A stretch of DNA of 64,000 nucleotides from Flavobacteriales bacterium (GTDB lineage: Bacteria > Bacteroidota > Bacteroidia > CAIKAF01). Under the pieces are notes generated by a model. That model worked only from the letters and a program-made list of their open reading frames with translations, was not told the DNA's origin and searched no databases. Positions 35,875 to 44,201 of the stretch are shown piece after piece (within the stretch, counting starts at the first letter, position 1; the number at the start of each line of letters is the position of its first letter). The translations under genes and the position numbers were made by a program. Location of the stretch: positions 20,478 to 84,477 of the forward strand of contig JANWWQ010000004.1 in NCBI GenBank assembly GCA_025055635.1. Direction: 5' to 3'.

Positions 35875-36393
35875 TTAATGAGGGAGCTTCTCCCGCAAAT
35901 AACCGTACACCCATGTGCCTACGATGGCACTCAGAAGGGTAATCAACACGACCGTGGCGCCCATACCAATCTGAGCAAAAAGGGGCCCAGGGCACGCTCC
36001 GGTGATGGCCCAACCTATACCAAATAACAACCCTCCGAATATTTGACCTTTGGTAAATTTTTTGGGATGAAAAGTAATTTCTTCTCCGTAAATGGTTTTA
36101 ATTCTTAATTTCTTAATCAAGAAAACCGACAACGCACCCACGAGCACCGCACTCCCAATGATGCCATACATATGAAAGGACTGCAGGCGAAACATTTCTT
36201 GAATACGAAACCAACTGACCACTTCAGCCTTCACTAAAACAATACCGAAAAATATCCCTGCAAGCAGGTATTTTAATTTATGGTACCACTTGTGTTCCAG
36301 TTGGCTTTCGTTAACGCAAATAGTATCCAGAGAGCGAACTTCAAAATCCGTGTTTGTTTCTACTATTGGTGAAGTTTTTACTGGATTTTCCAT
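35875..36393 (-). CDS. YeeE/YedE-family membrane protein, DUF6691-type half
   Basis: 172 aa. A long polar N-terminus (~45 residues), then about four hydrophobic segments, with GQIFGGLLFGIGWAITGACPGP carrying the conserved GxxxxGxCPG cysteine motif of YeeE/YedE sulfur transporters. The paired gene upstream has the other half ([11 protein letters not shown]). Such split pairs are taken to import thiosulfate or sulfane sulfur. 55 nt after its partner and 16 nt before the SoxB-like gene. Substrate inferred from neighbours. Confidence 0.82.
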   Translation of the reverse strand: MENPVKTSPIVETNTDFEVRSLDTICVNESQLEHKWYHKLKYLLAGIFFGIVLVKAEVVSWFRIQEMFRLQSFHMYGIIGSAVLVGALSVFLIKKLRIKTIYGEEITFHPKKFTKGQIFGGLLFGIGWAITGACPGPLFAQIGMGATVVLITLLSAIVGTWVYGYLREKLPH

Positions 36394-36448
36394 AGCTTTA
36401 AAGTTTTTATTTTAATTGCAGGTGGTAACATTTAATTCTACTAATTAT

Positions 36449-37015
36449 TTATTTTAAGGATAGAATTAGGGGGACAATAAAATGAGCAGAGAAAAATCCG
36501 CCAACCATAAAACAAATCACGGCTATGAGGGAAGGCCACTGTAGAGTAGATAAGCCCATGATGGCATGTCCACTAGTACAACCGCCGGCATAGCGGGTGC
36601 CAAAACCAATCAGAAATCCCCCCAGCACCATCATTAAAATACCTTGAAGCGTGAACAGATTGTTCCAGTTAATAATGTCCTTAGGCACTAAGGAAGAATA
36701 ATCCTGAATACCATACTTGGACAACTCCTGATGCAGCTGAGGATGAACTTGAACAGGCTCCGGATTTTTAAGCCAGAAGGAAGCTAAAAATCCACCCAGG
36801 AAAATACCGGCCACGAAAAAGAGGTTCCACGCTTCCTTTCGCCAATCGTATTTGAAGAAAGGAATCCCAGCCGGTAAACAAGCTGCACAAATATGACGCA
36901 GGGAAGAACTAATGCCAAATGACTTATTGCCTAAGATGAGCAAGAGCGGCACAGTGAGCCCAATTAATGGGCCAGCGACATACCAAGGCCAAGGTTTACT
37001 GAGGATCTGCATCAT
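36449..37015 (-). CDS. YeeE/YedE-family sulfur transporter half
   Basis: 188 aa with about five membrane segments. The signature [19 protein letters not shown], with its conserved cysteine, is the motif of YeeE/TsuA-like thiosulfate transporters. An earlier CAACLPAG segment adds two cysteines. Full TsuA proteins are about twice this length, so it probably pairs with the DUF6691-type gene downstream. M1 (37015) and M2 (37012) are equivalent starts. Confidence 0.84.
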   Translation of the reverse strand: MMQILSKPWPWYVAGPLIGLTVPLLLILGNKSFGISSSLRHICAACLPAGIPFFKYDWRKEAWNLFFVAGIFLGGFLASFWLKNPEPVQVHPQLHQELSKYGIQDYSSLVPKDIINWNNLFTLQGILMMVLGGFLIGFGTRYAGGCTSGHAIMGLSTLQWPSLIAVICFMVGGFFSAHFIVPLILSLK

Positions 37016-37104
37016 AGATATTTTTATTTTTAGGGTTTAAATAATTTTTTCATTATTGACAAATAAAATTAAATATCGTCCATAAAGAGGAAAAAGAGGT
37101 AAAA

Positions 37105-37380
37105 CTATCTGGAATCCTTTTTAGCCTCCCAGCGACCTAGCAAACAGCTCACAAAAGAAAGAGCCTTACGCCCTAAGGAATTTTCTCCAGCAGGTGGATA
37201 TCCTAATTTTGTGAGTTTTTCTTTAATTAGATTTTCATCGGCTGAGCCCCAGACTTTTACTGTGTCATCCTCCAAAACAACCTCAACACTATCAACTCCC
37301 GGCAATGCAGAGAGTGCTTTTTGGATGCTGGCAGCACATCCCCTGCATTTGAGGTTTTCTACATGCAATGTCAAAACCAT
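37105..37380 (-). CDS. Heavy-metal-associated (HMA) domain protein
   Basis: 91 aa. A ferredoxin-like HMA domain (residues 1-66) with LKCRGCAASIQKALSALPGV, whose CxxC pair binds soft metals, usually Cu(I). The remaining ~25 residues are basic and may be disordered. It starts 4 nt after the rhodanese gene in the sulfur operon. Copper buffering or sulfur relay could both fit; the position between rhodanese and YeeE genes is unusual for a plain copper chaperone. Confidence 0.85.
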   Translation of the reverse strand: MVLTLHVENLKCRGCAASIQKALSALPGVDSVEVVLEDDTVKVWGSADENLIKEKLTKLGYPPAGENSLGRKALSFVSCLLGRWEAKKDSR

Positions 37381-37384
37381 ATAC

Positions 37385-37750
37385 TTATTTTTTGAGGGCT
37401 TCAGCTACATTTTGCCATGAACCGCCGTTTATCACGTTGGTGATGCCGTGGCTTTCTAGAATTTCCTTAGCACGGGCACTGCGGCTCCCGCTGCGGCAAA
37501 AAACCACGATTTTTTCTTTATTCCTAAACTCCCCAATTCGCGATAATACTTGGTCGAGCGGAATGTTTACAGCGCCCGGCGCTGATCCTGCGGCAAATTC
37601 GGCGGGCGTACGCACATCCACCAAAAAAGCCTTTTGGAGATCCTCTTTTGTAAGCGCGGGTCCAGGACCCTGAGCAAACATTCTAAATAGTCCTAGCATA
37701 ATGATATTAACTAAACTAAAAATTAAGAGTTGAATACCTTGCTTTGACAT
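37385..37750 (-). CDS. Exported or membrane-anchored rhodanese
   Basis: 121 aa. N-terminal hydrophobic segment (GIQLLIFSLVNIIMLGLF), then a rhodanese domain with FLVDVRTPAEFAAGSAPGAVNIPL and the persulfide loop VVFCRSGSRSARA. The start lies inside the MBL-rhodanese gene (28-nt overlap). M18 (37699) is a fallback start but would leave little signal. Being exported, it could handle sulfane sulfur on the periplasmic side, near the YeeE transporters. Confidence 0.85.
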   Translation of the reverse strand: MSKQGIQLLIFSLVNIIMLGLFRMFAQGPGPALTKEDLQKAFLVDVRTPAEFAAGSAPGAVNIPLDQVLSRIGEFRNKEKIVVFCRSGSRSARAKEILESHGITNVINGGSWQNVAEALKK

Positions 37751-39159
37751 ACGAAGTCGGTTTTAGGAATGTTGGTTTTCTTGATAGCGTTGAACCCCCC
37801 TTCTATATCAGTAAAGTTACGAAAACCTCGTGACTGCAATATGCTCGCAGCAATCATGCTTCGGTAACCACCGGCACAATGCAGATAAAAATGTTCCTGA
37901 GGATTAATCTCACGAATCCAATCGTTGATGTACTGTAGAGGACGATTATAGGCACCCTCCACATGTTCCGCTGCATATTCACTTTCTTTTCTTACATCTA
38001 TTATCTTATCTTCATTAATTTTTACCCTTTGCGCAAATTCCTCAGCTGTAATCCGATTTACCGAATCCACTTCTTTTCCTGCATTTTTCCAGGATTCAAA
38101 TCCTCCCTTCAAGTGCCCCAATACATTATCAAAACCCACACGACTAAGGCGCGTAATAGCTTCCTCTTCCGTGCCCGGGTAAGTTACTAACAAGATGGGG
38201 TGCTTAACATCCACCACCATTGCTCCCACCCAGGGTGCAAAATCGCCCCGCAGTCCAATGTTGATAGAATTAGGAATAAAGCCTTTGGCAAAGTCGGTGT
38301 TGTCACGTGTATCCAAAATTAAAGCTCCTGTTTCTTCAGCCACAGCCTCAAACTCCTGGGGAGTGAGAGCTCGCATTCCTTGATGAAGGGCCTTTTCATA
38401 CGATTCATAACCCTGTTTGTTCATCATCACATTGTAGCCAAAATAACCAGGAGGTGGTGTAAGCCCCTCCGTTACAGCCTTAACAAAGGCTTCGCGGGAA
38501 GGTTGCCGTAAGGCATAGTTCACTTGCTTCTGGTTACCCAAGGTGTCCACAGTTTCTTTCATCATATTCTTTCCGCAGGCACTGCCGGCTCCGTGGCCCG
38601 GGTAAACGATGAGATCATCGGGCAAGGGTAATATTTTATTGTAAATGCTGTCATATAATAGACCGGCCAGTTGTTCCATCGTCATGTTAGCGGCTTTTTG
38701 AGCCAGGTCAGGTCGCCCGACATCACCCAGGAACAATGTATCACCGGTGAAGATGGCTACTTCTTTGCCATTTTCGTCAAGTAAAAGAAAACAGGAGCTT
38801 TCAAGAGTGTGGCCGGGTGTATGAATCACGCGAATCTTCACACGCCCTAGCGGAAATTCCTGGCCATCTTCGGCCACCACGCAGTCAAATCCACATTGGG
38901 CTGTAGGTCCATATACAATAGGGGCTCCCGTGACCCGAGATAGTTCCAAGTGTCCACTGACAAAATCAGCGTGAAAATGTGTCTCAAAAATGTACTTTAA
39001 ATTAACGCCGTCCTTTTGCAGACGCTCCAAGTAGGGTTTGGTTTCACGCAACGGGTCAATAATGGCTGCCTCTCCATCGGATACGATGTAGTAGGCTCCC
39101 TGCGCTAGGCAACCGGTGTAGATTTGTTCTACTTTGTAATTTTTAGTCGTGGTTTCCAT
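37723..39159 (-). CDS. MBL-fold hydrolase fused to two rhodanese domains, persulfide dioxygenase-like
   Basis: 478 aa. Residues ~1-250 are an ETHE1-type metallo-beta-lactamase domain: ETHFHADFVSGHLELS, HTPGHTLESSCFLL, TGDTLFLGDVGRPDL, YPGHGAGSACGKNM. Such enzymes oxidise glutathione or other low-molecular-weight persulfide to sulfite. The first rhodanese domain (~265-360) has LLVTYPGTEEEA in place of a catalytic cysteine and is probably inactive; the second (~370-465) has HCAGGYRS with Cys. No signal peptide. Sulfite made here could leave via the adjacent TauE/SafE. Confidence 0.87.
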   Translation of the reverse strand: METTTKNYKVEQIYTGCLAQGAYYIVSDGEAAIIDPLRETKPYLERLQKDGVNLKYIFETHFHADFVSGHLELSRVTGAPIVYGPTAQCGFDCVVAEDGQEFPLGRVKIRVIHTPGHTLESSCFLLLDENGKEVAIFTGDTLFLGDVGRPDLAQKAANMTMEQLAGLLYDSIYNKILPLPDDLIVYPGHGAGSACGKNMMKETVDTLGNQKQVNYALRQPSREAFVKAVTEGLTPPPGYFGYNVMMNKQGYESYEKALHQGMRALTPQEFEAVAEETGALILDTRDNTDFAKGFIPNSINIGLRGDFAPWVGAMVVDVKHPILLVTYPGTEEEAITRLSRVGFDNVLGHLKGGFESWKNAGKEVDSVNRITAEEFAQRVKINEDKIIDVRKESEYAAEHVEGAYNRPLQYINDWIREINPQEHFYLHCAGGYRSMIAASILQSRGFRNFTDIEGGFNAIKKTNIPKTDFVCQSKVFNS

Positions 39160-39208
39160 AATTATAAAATTTTAATGTTTTAGTTTGTTCTTTTATTCAA
39201 AATCTTTG

Positions 39209-39216
39209 CAAATTTA
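39209..39216 (-). promoter_or_regulatory. Possible -7 box upstream of the MBL-rhodanese gene
   Basis: TAAATTTG on the minus strand, 49 nt before the ATG (39159), in the 90-nt gap after tauE. No -33 match. If real, it separates tauE from the rest of the operon. Confidence 0.3.
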
Positions 39217-39249
39217 GCGCCATCCTAAAGGGAAAATGGGTTACTTAAG

Positions 39250-40059
39250 TTACACTCCCTGAATTCCAATTGTTTCCTTGATCAAAATGTAAACCCCCAT
39301 TACAAGCACAAACCATCCGAAGGCGGGCTTGAGTTTTTTACCGTCGATCCTTCGGCTTAAAAGGGCTCCAATAAAAATTCCAATTACTGAAAAAACGCTC
39401 ATGAGAATCAACAGCCTCCAATCCAGACTGGCAAAATTTCGCCCGCCCGTGAAGCCGATAAGCGACTTGGCCGCTATAATGAGAAGGGAGGTGCCCACAG
39501 CCTGCTTCATAGGAAGGCGGCTCAAAACCACTAAGGCGGGAATGATCAAAAAGCCGCCTCCCGCACCTACAAAACCGGTTAAAACTCCCACCACGGTTCC
39601 TTCCAAAAATATCAGGGGGTAATTAAACTTTTGGAAACTTTCGGAATTTTTTTCCTCGTGGGGCTTGTCTTTTTTTATCATGCTGTAGGATGAGGCTATC
39701 ATCAGGAGGGCAAAAACGGCCATCGTGAGGAGATCTTTAGTCATCACAAAACGACCCATTCTAAAAATTTCAGATGGCAAGGCTGGCATCAGCCATGCTT
39801 GAGTGGCATACACTGCTATGATAGAGGGAATCCCAAATACCACAGCGGTGCGCACGTTCACAAGACCTTGCCTGAAGTAAGGAACTGCGCCCAGCGCGGC
39901 CGTCAAACCTACAATAAAAAGAGAGTACCCCGTAGCTTCCACAGGTTTCACACCCATCAGATAAACCAACACCGGCATGGTAAGAATGCTCCCCCCTGCA
40001 CCGATCAGACCGAGTATGACTCCGATAAGTACCGAAGCAATGTAACCGAATATTTCCAT
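39250..40059 (-). CDS. Sulfite exporter TauE/SafE-family protein
   Basis: 269 aa from ATG 40059 (the ORF-track start is GTG). About eight membrane segments in two halves. The first half begins SVLIGVILGLIGAGGSILTMPVLVYL and the second VGVLTGFVGAGGGFLIIPALVVL, the paired GAGG motifs of the TauE/SafE family. These export sulfite or sulfoacetate. It leads the sulfur cluster, upstream of the persulfide-dioxygenase-like gene that would make sulfite. Copper or other anion export is possible in distant members. Confidence 0.87.
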   Translation of the reverse strand: MEIFGYIASVLIGVILGLIGAGGSILTMPVLVYLMGVKPVEATGYSLFIVGLTAALGAVPYFRQGLVNVRTAVVFGIPSIIAVYATQAWLMPALPSEIFRMGRFVMTKDLLTMAVFALLMIASSYSMIKKDKPHEEKNSESFQKFNYPLIFLEGTVVGVLTGFVGAGGGFLIIPALVVLSRLPMKQAVGTSLLIIAAKSLIGFTGGRNFASLDWRLLILMSVFSVIGIFIGALLSRRIDGKKLKPAFGWFVLVMGVYILIKETIGIQGV

Positions 40060-40477
40060 AATTGGCACGCAAAATTGATATTTCTGACACGGCCTGTTTG
40101 GTGATAAATGTTACAGAACCTTTTTATCAGCGGGTAGGCCCCTAAAAGACTTCGGAAAAAATCCTCCCTGAATGAGCCTTCTATGCAGCTTGGCAACAAT
40201 TTCTGGATGGTATGCGGGAATAATTATAAAAGCGTTGCTTTCTCTTACAACTAAATATTCAAAAATCTATTTTTATTAAAGATGAAATAAAACTCACAAA
40301 ACCCATGTCCGATGTATGCAGAGAAATTTGCCTTAATGCTAATTATTTTCAAGCTTAAATTATCTTACCTTTCGTCAAAAAGCAACTTTATGTTCCCAAT
40401 ATTATGTAGGGGCCAGGGAAATCTCGCATTTATGGAAACCCCCCTGAAAAAATTAGCCCTTCCAGCCAATTTTAATT
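40060..40477. other. Intergenic region upstream of the sulfur cluster, no gene seen
   Basis: About 420 nt, AT-rich toward the lipoprotein gene. No ORF with coding character. An imperfect palindrome GTGATAAATGTTAC (near 40101) lies upstream of tauE but is too weak to call an operator. No CAAAnnTA box is placed well for tauE. Confidence 0.45.
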
Positions 40478-40963
40478 TTAATAGCTAATAGCTAAGAAAA
40501 ACTCACCCTTTTTAATATTTCGAGTTTCCAGAGTACCGACTAGTCCGCGCAAGTAGGCTTCAAACTTTCCTTTCACAAATTTTTCGCCCATATTTATTTC
40601 CTCCACCACCACCTTGGCCTCCCCAATAAGATTGTTTAAGTAATGAGAGGAAAAGATGAAATTACCTTCCTTAAGCTCCATAATTACGCGGATCGGATAT
40701 TCCGGCGAATTCAATAATTCCCCGGATCCAAACCGACGGATTCGGACTGTGAGCATGCGAAAAATCTTGTCTTTAGGTCCGCTCTGCGCATTTATAGTTG
40801 CATCCGTGTCGTTTAGGATTGTAATTTTCCCGTTAAAGGCCAAAAGCACGGATTCCCCATTCACTTCCATGCGCAATTGGCCTTTTTGGAGGGGAGTTTG
40901 TTTTTTGCAGGAAAAGGCAAATAAAATTGAGCACGCTAGCCCAATCTGTAAAAGGCACTTCAC
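40478..40963 (-). CDS. Small lipoprotein of unknown function
   Basis: 161 aa if started at GTG 40963; the ORF-track TTG at 40972 lies inside the promoter -7 box. Signal CLLQIGLACSILFAFSC ends in a lipobox cysteine followed by KKQTPL. The rest is a beta-rich domain (LRMEVNGESVLLAFNG ... VIMELKEGNFIFSSHYL ... VKGKFEAYLRG) of a kind frequent in small Bacteroidota lipoproteins, with no family I can name. The promoter lies partly inside the end of the T9SS cargo gene. Confidence 0.65.
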   Translation of the reverse strand: MKCLLQIGLACSILFAFSCKKQTPLQKGQLRMEVNGESVLLAFNGKITILNDTDATINAQSGPKDKIFRMLTVRIRRFGSGELLNSPEYPIRVIMELKEGNFIFSSHYLNNLIGEAKVVVEEINMGEKFVKGKFEAYLRGLVGTLETRNIKKGEFFLAISY

Positions 40964-40969
40964 AGATGA

Positions 40970-41001
40970 CAAAAGTAGGGGAAAATGAATTTATTCACAA
41001 A
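40970..41001 (-). promoter_or_regulatory. Promoter of the small lipoprotein gene
   Basis: Minus strand: TTTG (41001-40998), 20-nt spacer, TACTTTTG (40977-40970), 6 nt before the GTG at 40963. The -33 box falls within the last codons of the upstream 1039-aa cargo gene. Confidence 0.75.
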
Positions 41002-44000
41002 GTGTTACAACACCATGCAACAGGCGCTCTTCCCCTCCCAGGGTGGTGATTCTGGCAATGTACACGTAGGCCCCGGAAGACGCTTTACCTCCCCATAGCG
41101 AGCTTCCATCCCATCCCTTAAACACATCATCCCAGAAATAAATTTCATTTCCCCATCGGTTAAATATAAAACACTGGAAAGTTTTTATTCCGGTAGCCAC
41201 TATTTTAAATTCATCGTTTATACCATCGCCGTTGGGCGTGAATACGTTGGGAATAAACACTTCCACTTGGTCGTCCACTATTACTTTCAGTGTGGCCGTG
41301 TCGCTACAACCCAGATCATCGCTCACCACCAGCGTCACATCAAAGGTGCCGGGGGAATAGAAAGTATGATTGAAGGAAGGCACCGAATAAGCTGTGCCAC
41401 CTACATCCCACTGAAGGCTTGTGGCACCTGAGGAAGTGCTGGAAAACAGCACGTTTAAGGGCGCGTTACCCATGGGAGGATCGGCTGTAAAGGAGGCCAC
41501 GGGCCCGCTGAAGATCACCTGGACTGAATCCGAGTCGGTTCCACACTGATTGCTCACGGTAGCCACGTAGGTACCGGGGGAAGTCACTGAGAGGGAAAAG
41601 CCGCTTTGGCTTGAGTTCCAAACGGGTATTAGGTTAGATGTGGCCTCCAAAATCACCCCAGAGCCGCTGCATACCACAAGGGGACTATTTTGAACGATAT
41701 CCACCTGAGGCGTCGGGATCTCGTTGATGACGATGGTGGAGGTTGCTGTGCCACAGGCGTTGGAGGCCGAAGCCGTGAGCGTGCCACCGGTAGCCACAGT
41801 TACCTGAGACCCAGTAGCGCCATTACTCCAAGTAATGGGCTCATTGGCAGTGGCTTCAATGGTCACTTGCGCCCCCTGGCACAGAGCGACTGGTCCTTGG
41901 GTGATAATATCAACCTCGGGAAGCGATATAAGTGTAAGATTTATAGATGTTTGAGCACTGCCGCAGGGGTTGGTAGCCGTAAGCGTGTAATTTCCACCCG
42001 TGGACACATAGATCGTAGGGGTGTTTTCTCCTGTGCTCCACAAATAAGTGTCTCCTCCAGAGGCTGTGAGCATTAAGCTATCTCCTTCGCAAAAGGACGT
42101 TGACCCGGCGGGAGTAATAAGAGGCGAGGGAGAGTTCATTGAATTAATAGTAACAGTTTCATTGTCAGAACCACAGATGTTGGATACCGTAACAGTATAC
42201 GTACCCCCTGAGCTTACGGTAATAGAGGGGGTGGTCGCTCCGGTATTCCAGAGATAAGAATCACCGCCGGAGGCCGTAAGGGTGAGGGTGGACCCGCTAC
42301 ACAGTGTGTTGTTTCCGGTTGAGCTCACCACAGAAGCCGACGGCATGCTTCCAGAAGAAATGGTAATCTGATCAGTGGAAGAGCCACAGGCATTATTCAC
42401 AGTAAGGGTCACAGTTACCGGTGCGGAGGATACTGTGGTTTGAATGCCAGTCACTCCCGTACTCCATTGATCAGTAGTTGAACCATTTACAGAGGTCAGG
42501 GTGATGGTCTCCCCTGGACACAGGACGGTATCACCCTGAACGGCAATTTGAGCCACAGGGGATTGCCCTGCTGTCACCGTAATTAAAACAGTATCAGTGC
42601 CACAAGCATTGCTACCTGAAACCCAGTATGTCCCGGGTTGAGTGAAACTTACCGAACTGTTGGTACTCCCAGTAGACCACACGTAATTCTGAGCACCAGA
42701 TGCCGTCACGGTTTGAGCTAAACCATTGCAAATCAGGATATTATCTGATGGCGCCACTGCCACGGAAGGTTCTGTGGAAACGGTCACTATCAACGTATCG
42801 CTATCTGTACCGCAGCCGTTGCTCACAGTGGCCACGTAGGTCCCTCCCTGAGTCACCTGAATAGCACTTCCCGATTGGCCGGTGGACCACTGAGGAGTTC
42901 CCGTATTGAAGGTGGCAGAAATGGTAAGTGTATTTCCCTGGCAAATTGAATAATTACCTGAAGGGGAAAGGGACACGTCAGGGAAAGGAATGGCAATCAC
43001 TTCCACCGTGTCGCTGTAAGAGTAGCAGGCATCAGAAGAACTTACAACGTAGGTACCTGCTGCATTCACAGAGATTTGAGCTGTGTTTTGCCCCGAACTC
43101 CAGGCATAGGTACCGGCTCCTCCGGAAGCCGTCAGCGTTACGGATTGCCCCTGACACATGTTCACCGGACCCGATGGAGTAATGGTGAGAGGTTGTTGCA
43201 CTGGTACGTCCACTGTGATGGATTGAGTTAAAGTATTTCCGCACAGATCTGTAGCTGTCACGTTCAAGGTGAATCCCCCAGCATCAGCCGGGGAAACCTG
43301 ATAGGTAGGATTCAATAATCCCGCACCAAATATGGTTCCGTTGCCTCCGGACCACTGGATAGAATACACCTGCCCTGTGGCAGAAGCACTGAGCTGCAAT
43401 AACTGACCCGGACACGCTGTGGTCGGGGGATTGTTGATGGAGAGTGTGAAAGGCACGAACTGGGGATTACAACCAGGATTTATATAGGTAGGAGTTCCAT
43501 TCGGAGAAAATAAGACGGTGGCGCCATTTTGAAGTGCCGATCCACCCCCGTAACCACCGTTGATATTAACAAGATTTATTTTATTGTAGGTAACAGTATC
43601 CGAGCAAGGCGATGGATTGGAAAAAGTTATAATGGTGGTACGCAATCCCGGATTTCCATCATAGTTGGCAAAATGACCTGAAGTAGCGCCAGGACACTGA
43701 AACAGAGCGATTACAGTGTCTGTGAGATTAGGGAAAGTATGGGCACTTTGGGTAATATTTGTGCTGGTGAACAAAAATACCCTTTTGTTTGCAGGCAACA
43801 CGCCATTAACTGGCTCCAAAAAGTATCCGCAACTTTGGATAGTGGAATTAAACCAGGCCACGTTGTTGGCCGTTATAGCATTCTGGCAGATCCCTAAAAA
43901 GGGGTTGTTGGGCCAATCCACGAACATATCGTTCACATTTAGCGGAGTATTGCCCACACGGAAAATGAGCATTTCGTTGTTGGACTCAGGCGAACCACAG

Positions 44001-44110
44001 GCATCCACCAGAATACTCTCAATCTCAAAGCATTGGGAAAACAAGCTAGAATTTAGAAAAATAAGTGAAAAAAGGGTGGAAAAAATAGATTTAGCGCTCT
44101 CCCGTTTCAT
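40991..44110 (-). CDS. T9SS type-B cargo with eight Ig-like repeats
   Basis: 1039 aa from ATG 44110. A signal peptide precedes an N-terminal domain (CFEIESILVDACGSPESNNE...), then a longer Ig/PKD-like unit, eight ~70-aa repeats each with two cysteines (for example LCSGSTLTLTASGGDSYLW ... NICGSD), one PKD domain (ASFTADPPMGNAPLNVLFSS), and a C-terminal gliding-motility-type (CHU_C) sorting domain with VFTPNGDGINDEFKI, FNRWGNEIYFW and SSGAYVYI. Predicted to be exported by the T9SS and placed on the surface. Likely adhesin or surface scaffold; substrate unknown. Confidence 0.85.
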   Translation of the reverse strand: MKRESAKSIFSTLFSLIFLNSSLFSQCFEIESILVDACGSPESNNEMLIFRVGNTPLNVNDMFVDWPNNPFLGICQNAITANNVAWFNSTIQSCGYFLEPVNGVLPANKRVFLFTSTNITQSAHTFPNLTDTVIALFQCPGATSGHFANYDGNPGLRTTIITFSNPSPCSDTVTYNKINLVNINGGYGGGSALQNGATVLFSPNGTPTYINPGCNPQFVPFTLSINNPPTTACPGQLLQLSASATGQVYSIQWSGGNGTIFGAGLLNPTYQVSPADAGGFTLNVTATDLCGNTLTQSITVDVPVQQPLTITPSGPVNMCQGQSVTLTASGGAGTYAWSSGQNTAQISVNAAGTYVVSSSDACYSYSDTVEVIAIPFPDVSLSPSGNYSICQGNTLTISATFNTGTPQWSTGQSGSAIQVTQGGTYVATVSNGCGTDSDTLIVTVSTEPSVAVAPSDNILICNGLAQTVTASGAQNYVWSTGSTNSSVSFTQPGTYWVSGSNACGTDTVLITVTAGQSPVAQIAVQGDTVLCPGETITLTSVNGSTTDQWSTGVTGIQTTVSSAPVTVTLTVNNACGSSTDQITISSGSMPSASVVSSTGNNTLCSGSTLTLTASGGDSYLWNTGATTPSITVSSGGTYTVTVSNICGSDNETVTINSMNSPSPLITPAGSTSFCEGDSLMLTASGGDTYLWSTGENTPTIYVSTGGNYTLTATNPCGSAQTSINLTLISLPEVDIITQGPVALCQGAQVTIEATANEPITWSNGATGSQVTVATGGTLTASASNACGTATSTIVINEIPTPQVDIVQNSPLVVCSGSGVILEATSNLIPVWNSSQSGFSLSVTSPGTYVATVSNQCGTDSDSVQVIFSGPVASFTADPPMGNAPLNVLFSSTSSGATSLQWDVGGTAYSVPSFNHTFYSPGTFDVTLVVSDDLGCSDTATLKVIVDDQVEVFIPNVFTPNGDGINDEFKIVATGIKTFQCFIFNRWGNEIYFWDDVFKGWDGSSLWGGKASSGAYVYIARITTLGGEERLLHGVVTLCE

Positions 44111-44201
44111 ACCCACAAAAAAACTTCCTCTTCTGAAAGCAAATGTTGATTGTTTGTTAAGCTATAATTAAGGGAATTAACAACTGAGTTTTCAAGATCG
44201 C

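Noticed and set aside
31127-40059. Sulfur genes as a mobile island
   Set aside because: No integrase, direct repeats, or tRNA at the borders, and no clear base-composition shift by eye.
40100-40115. Imperfect palindrome GTGATAAATGTTAC upstream of tauE as a CRP/FNR-type operator
   Set aside because: Only about five of seven pairs match, and no regulator gene is nearby.
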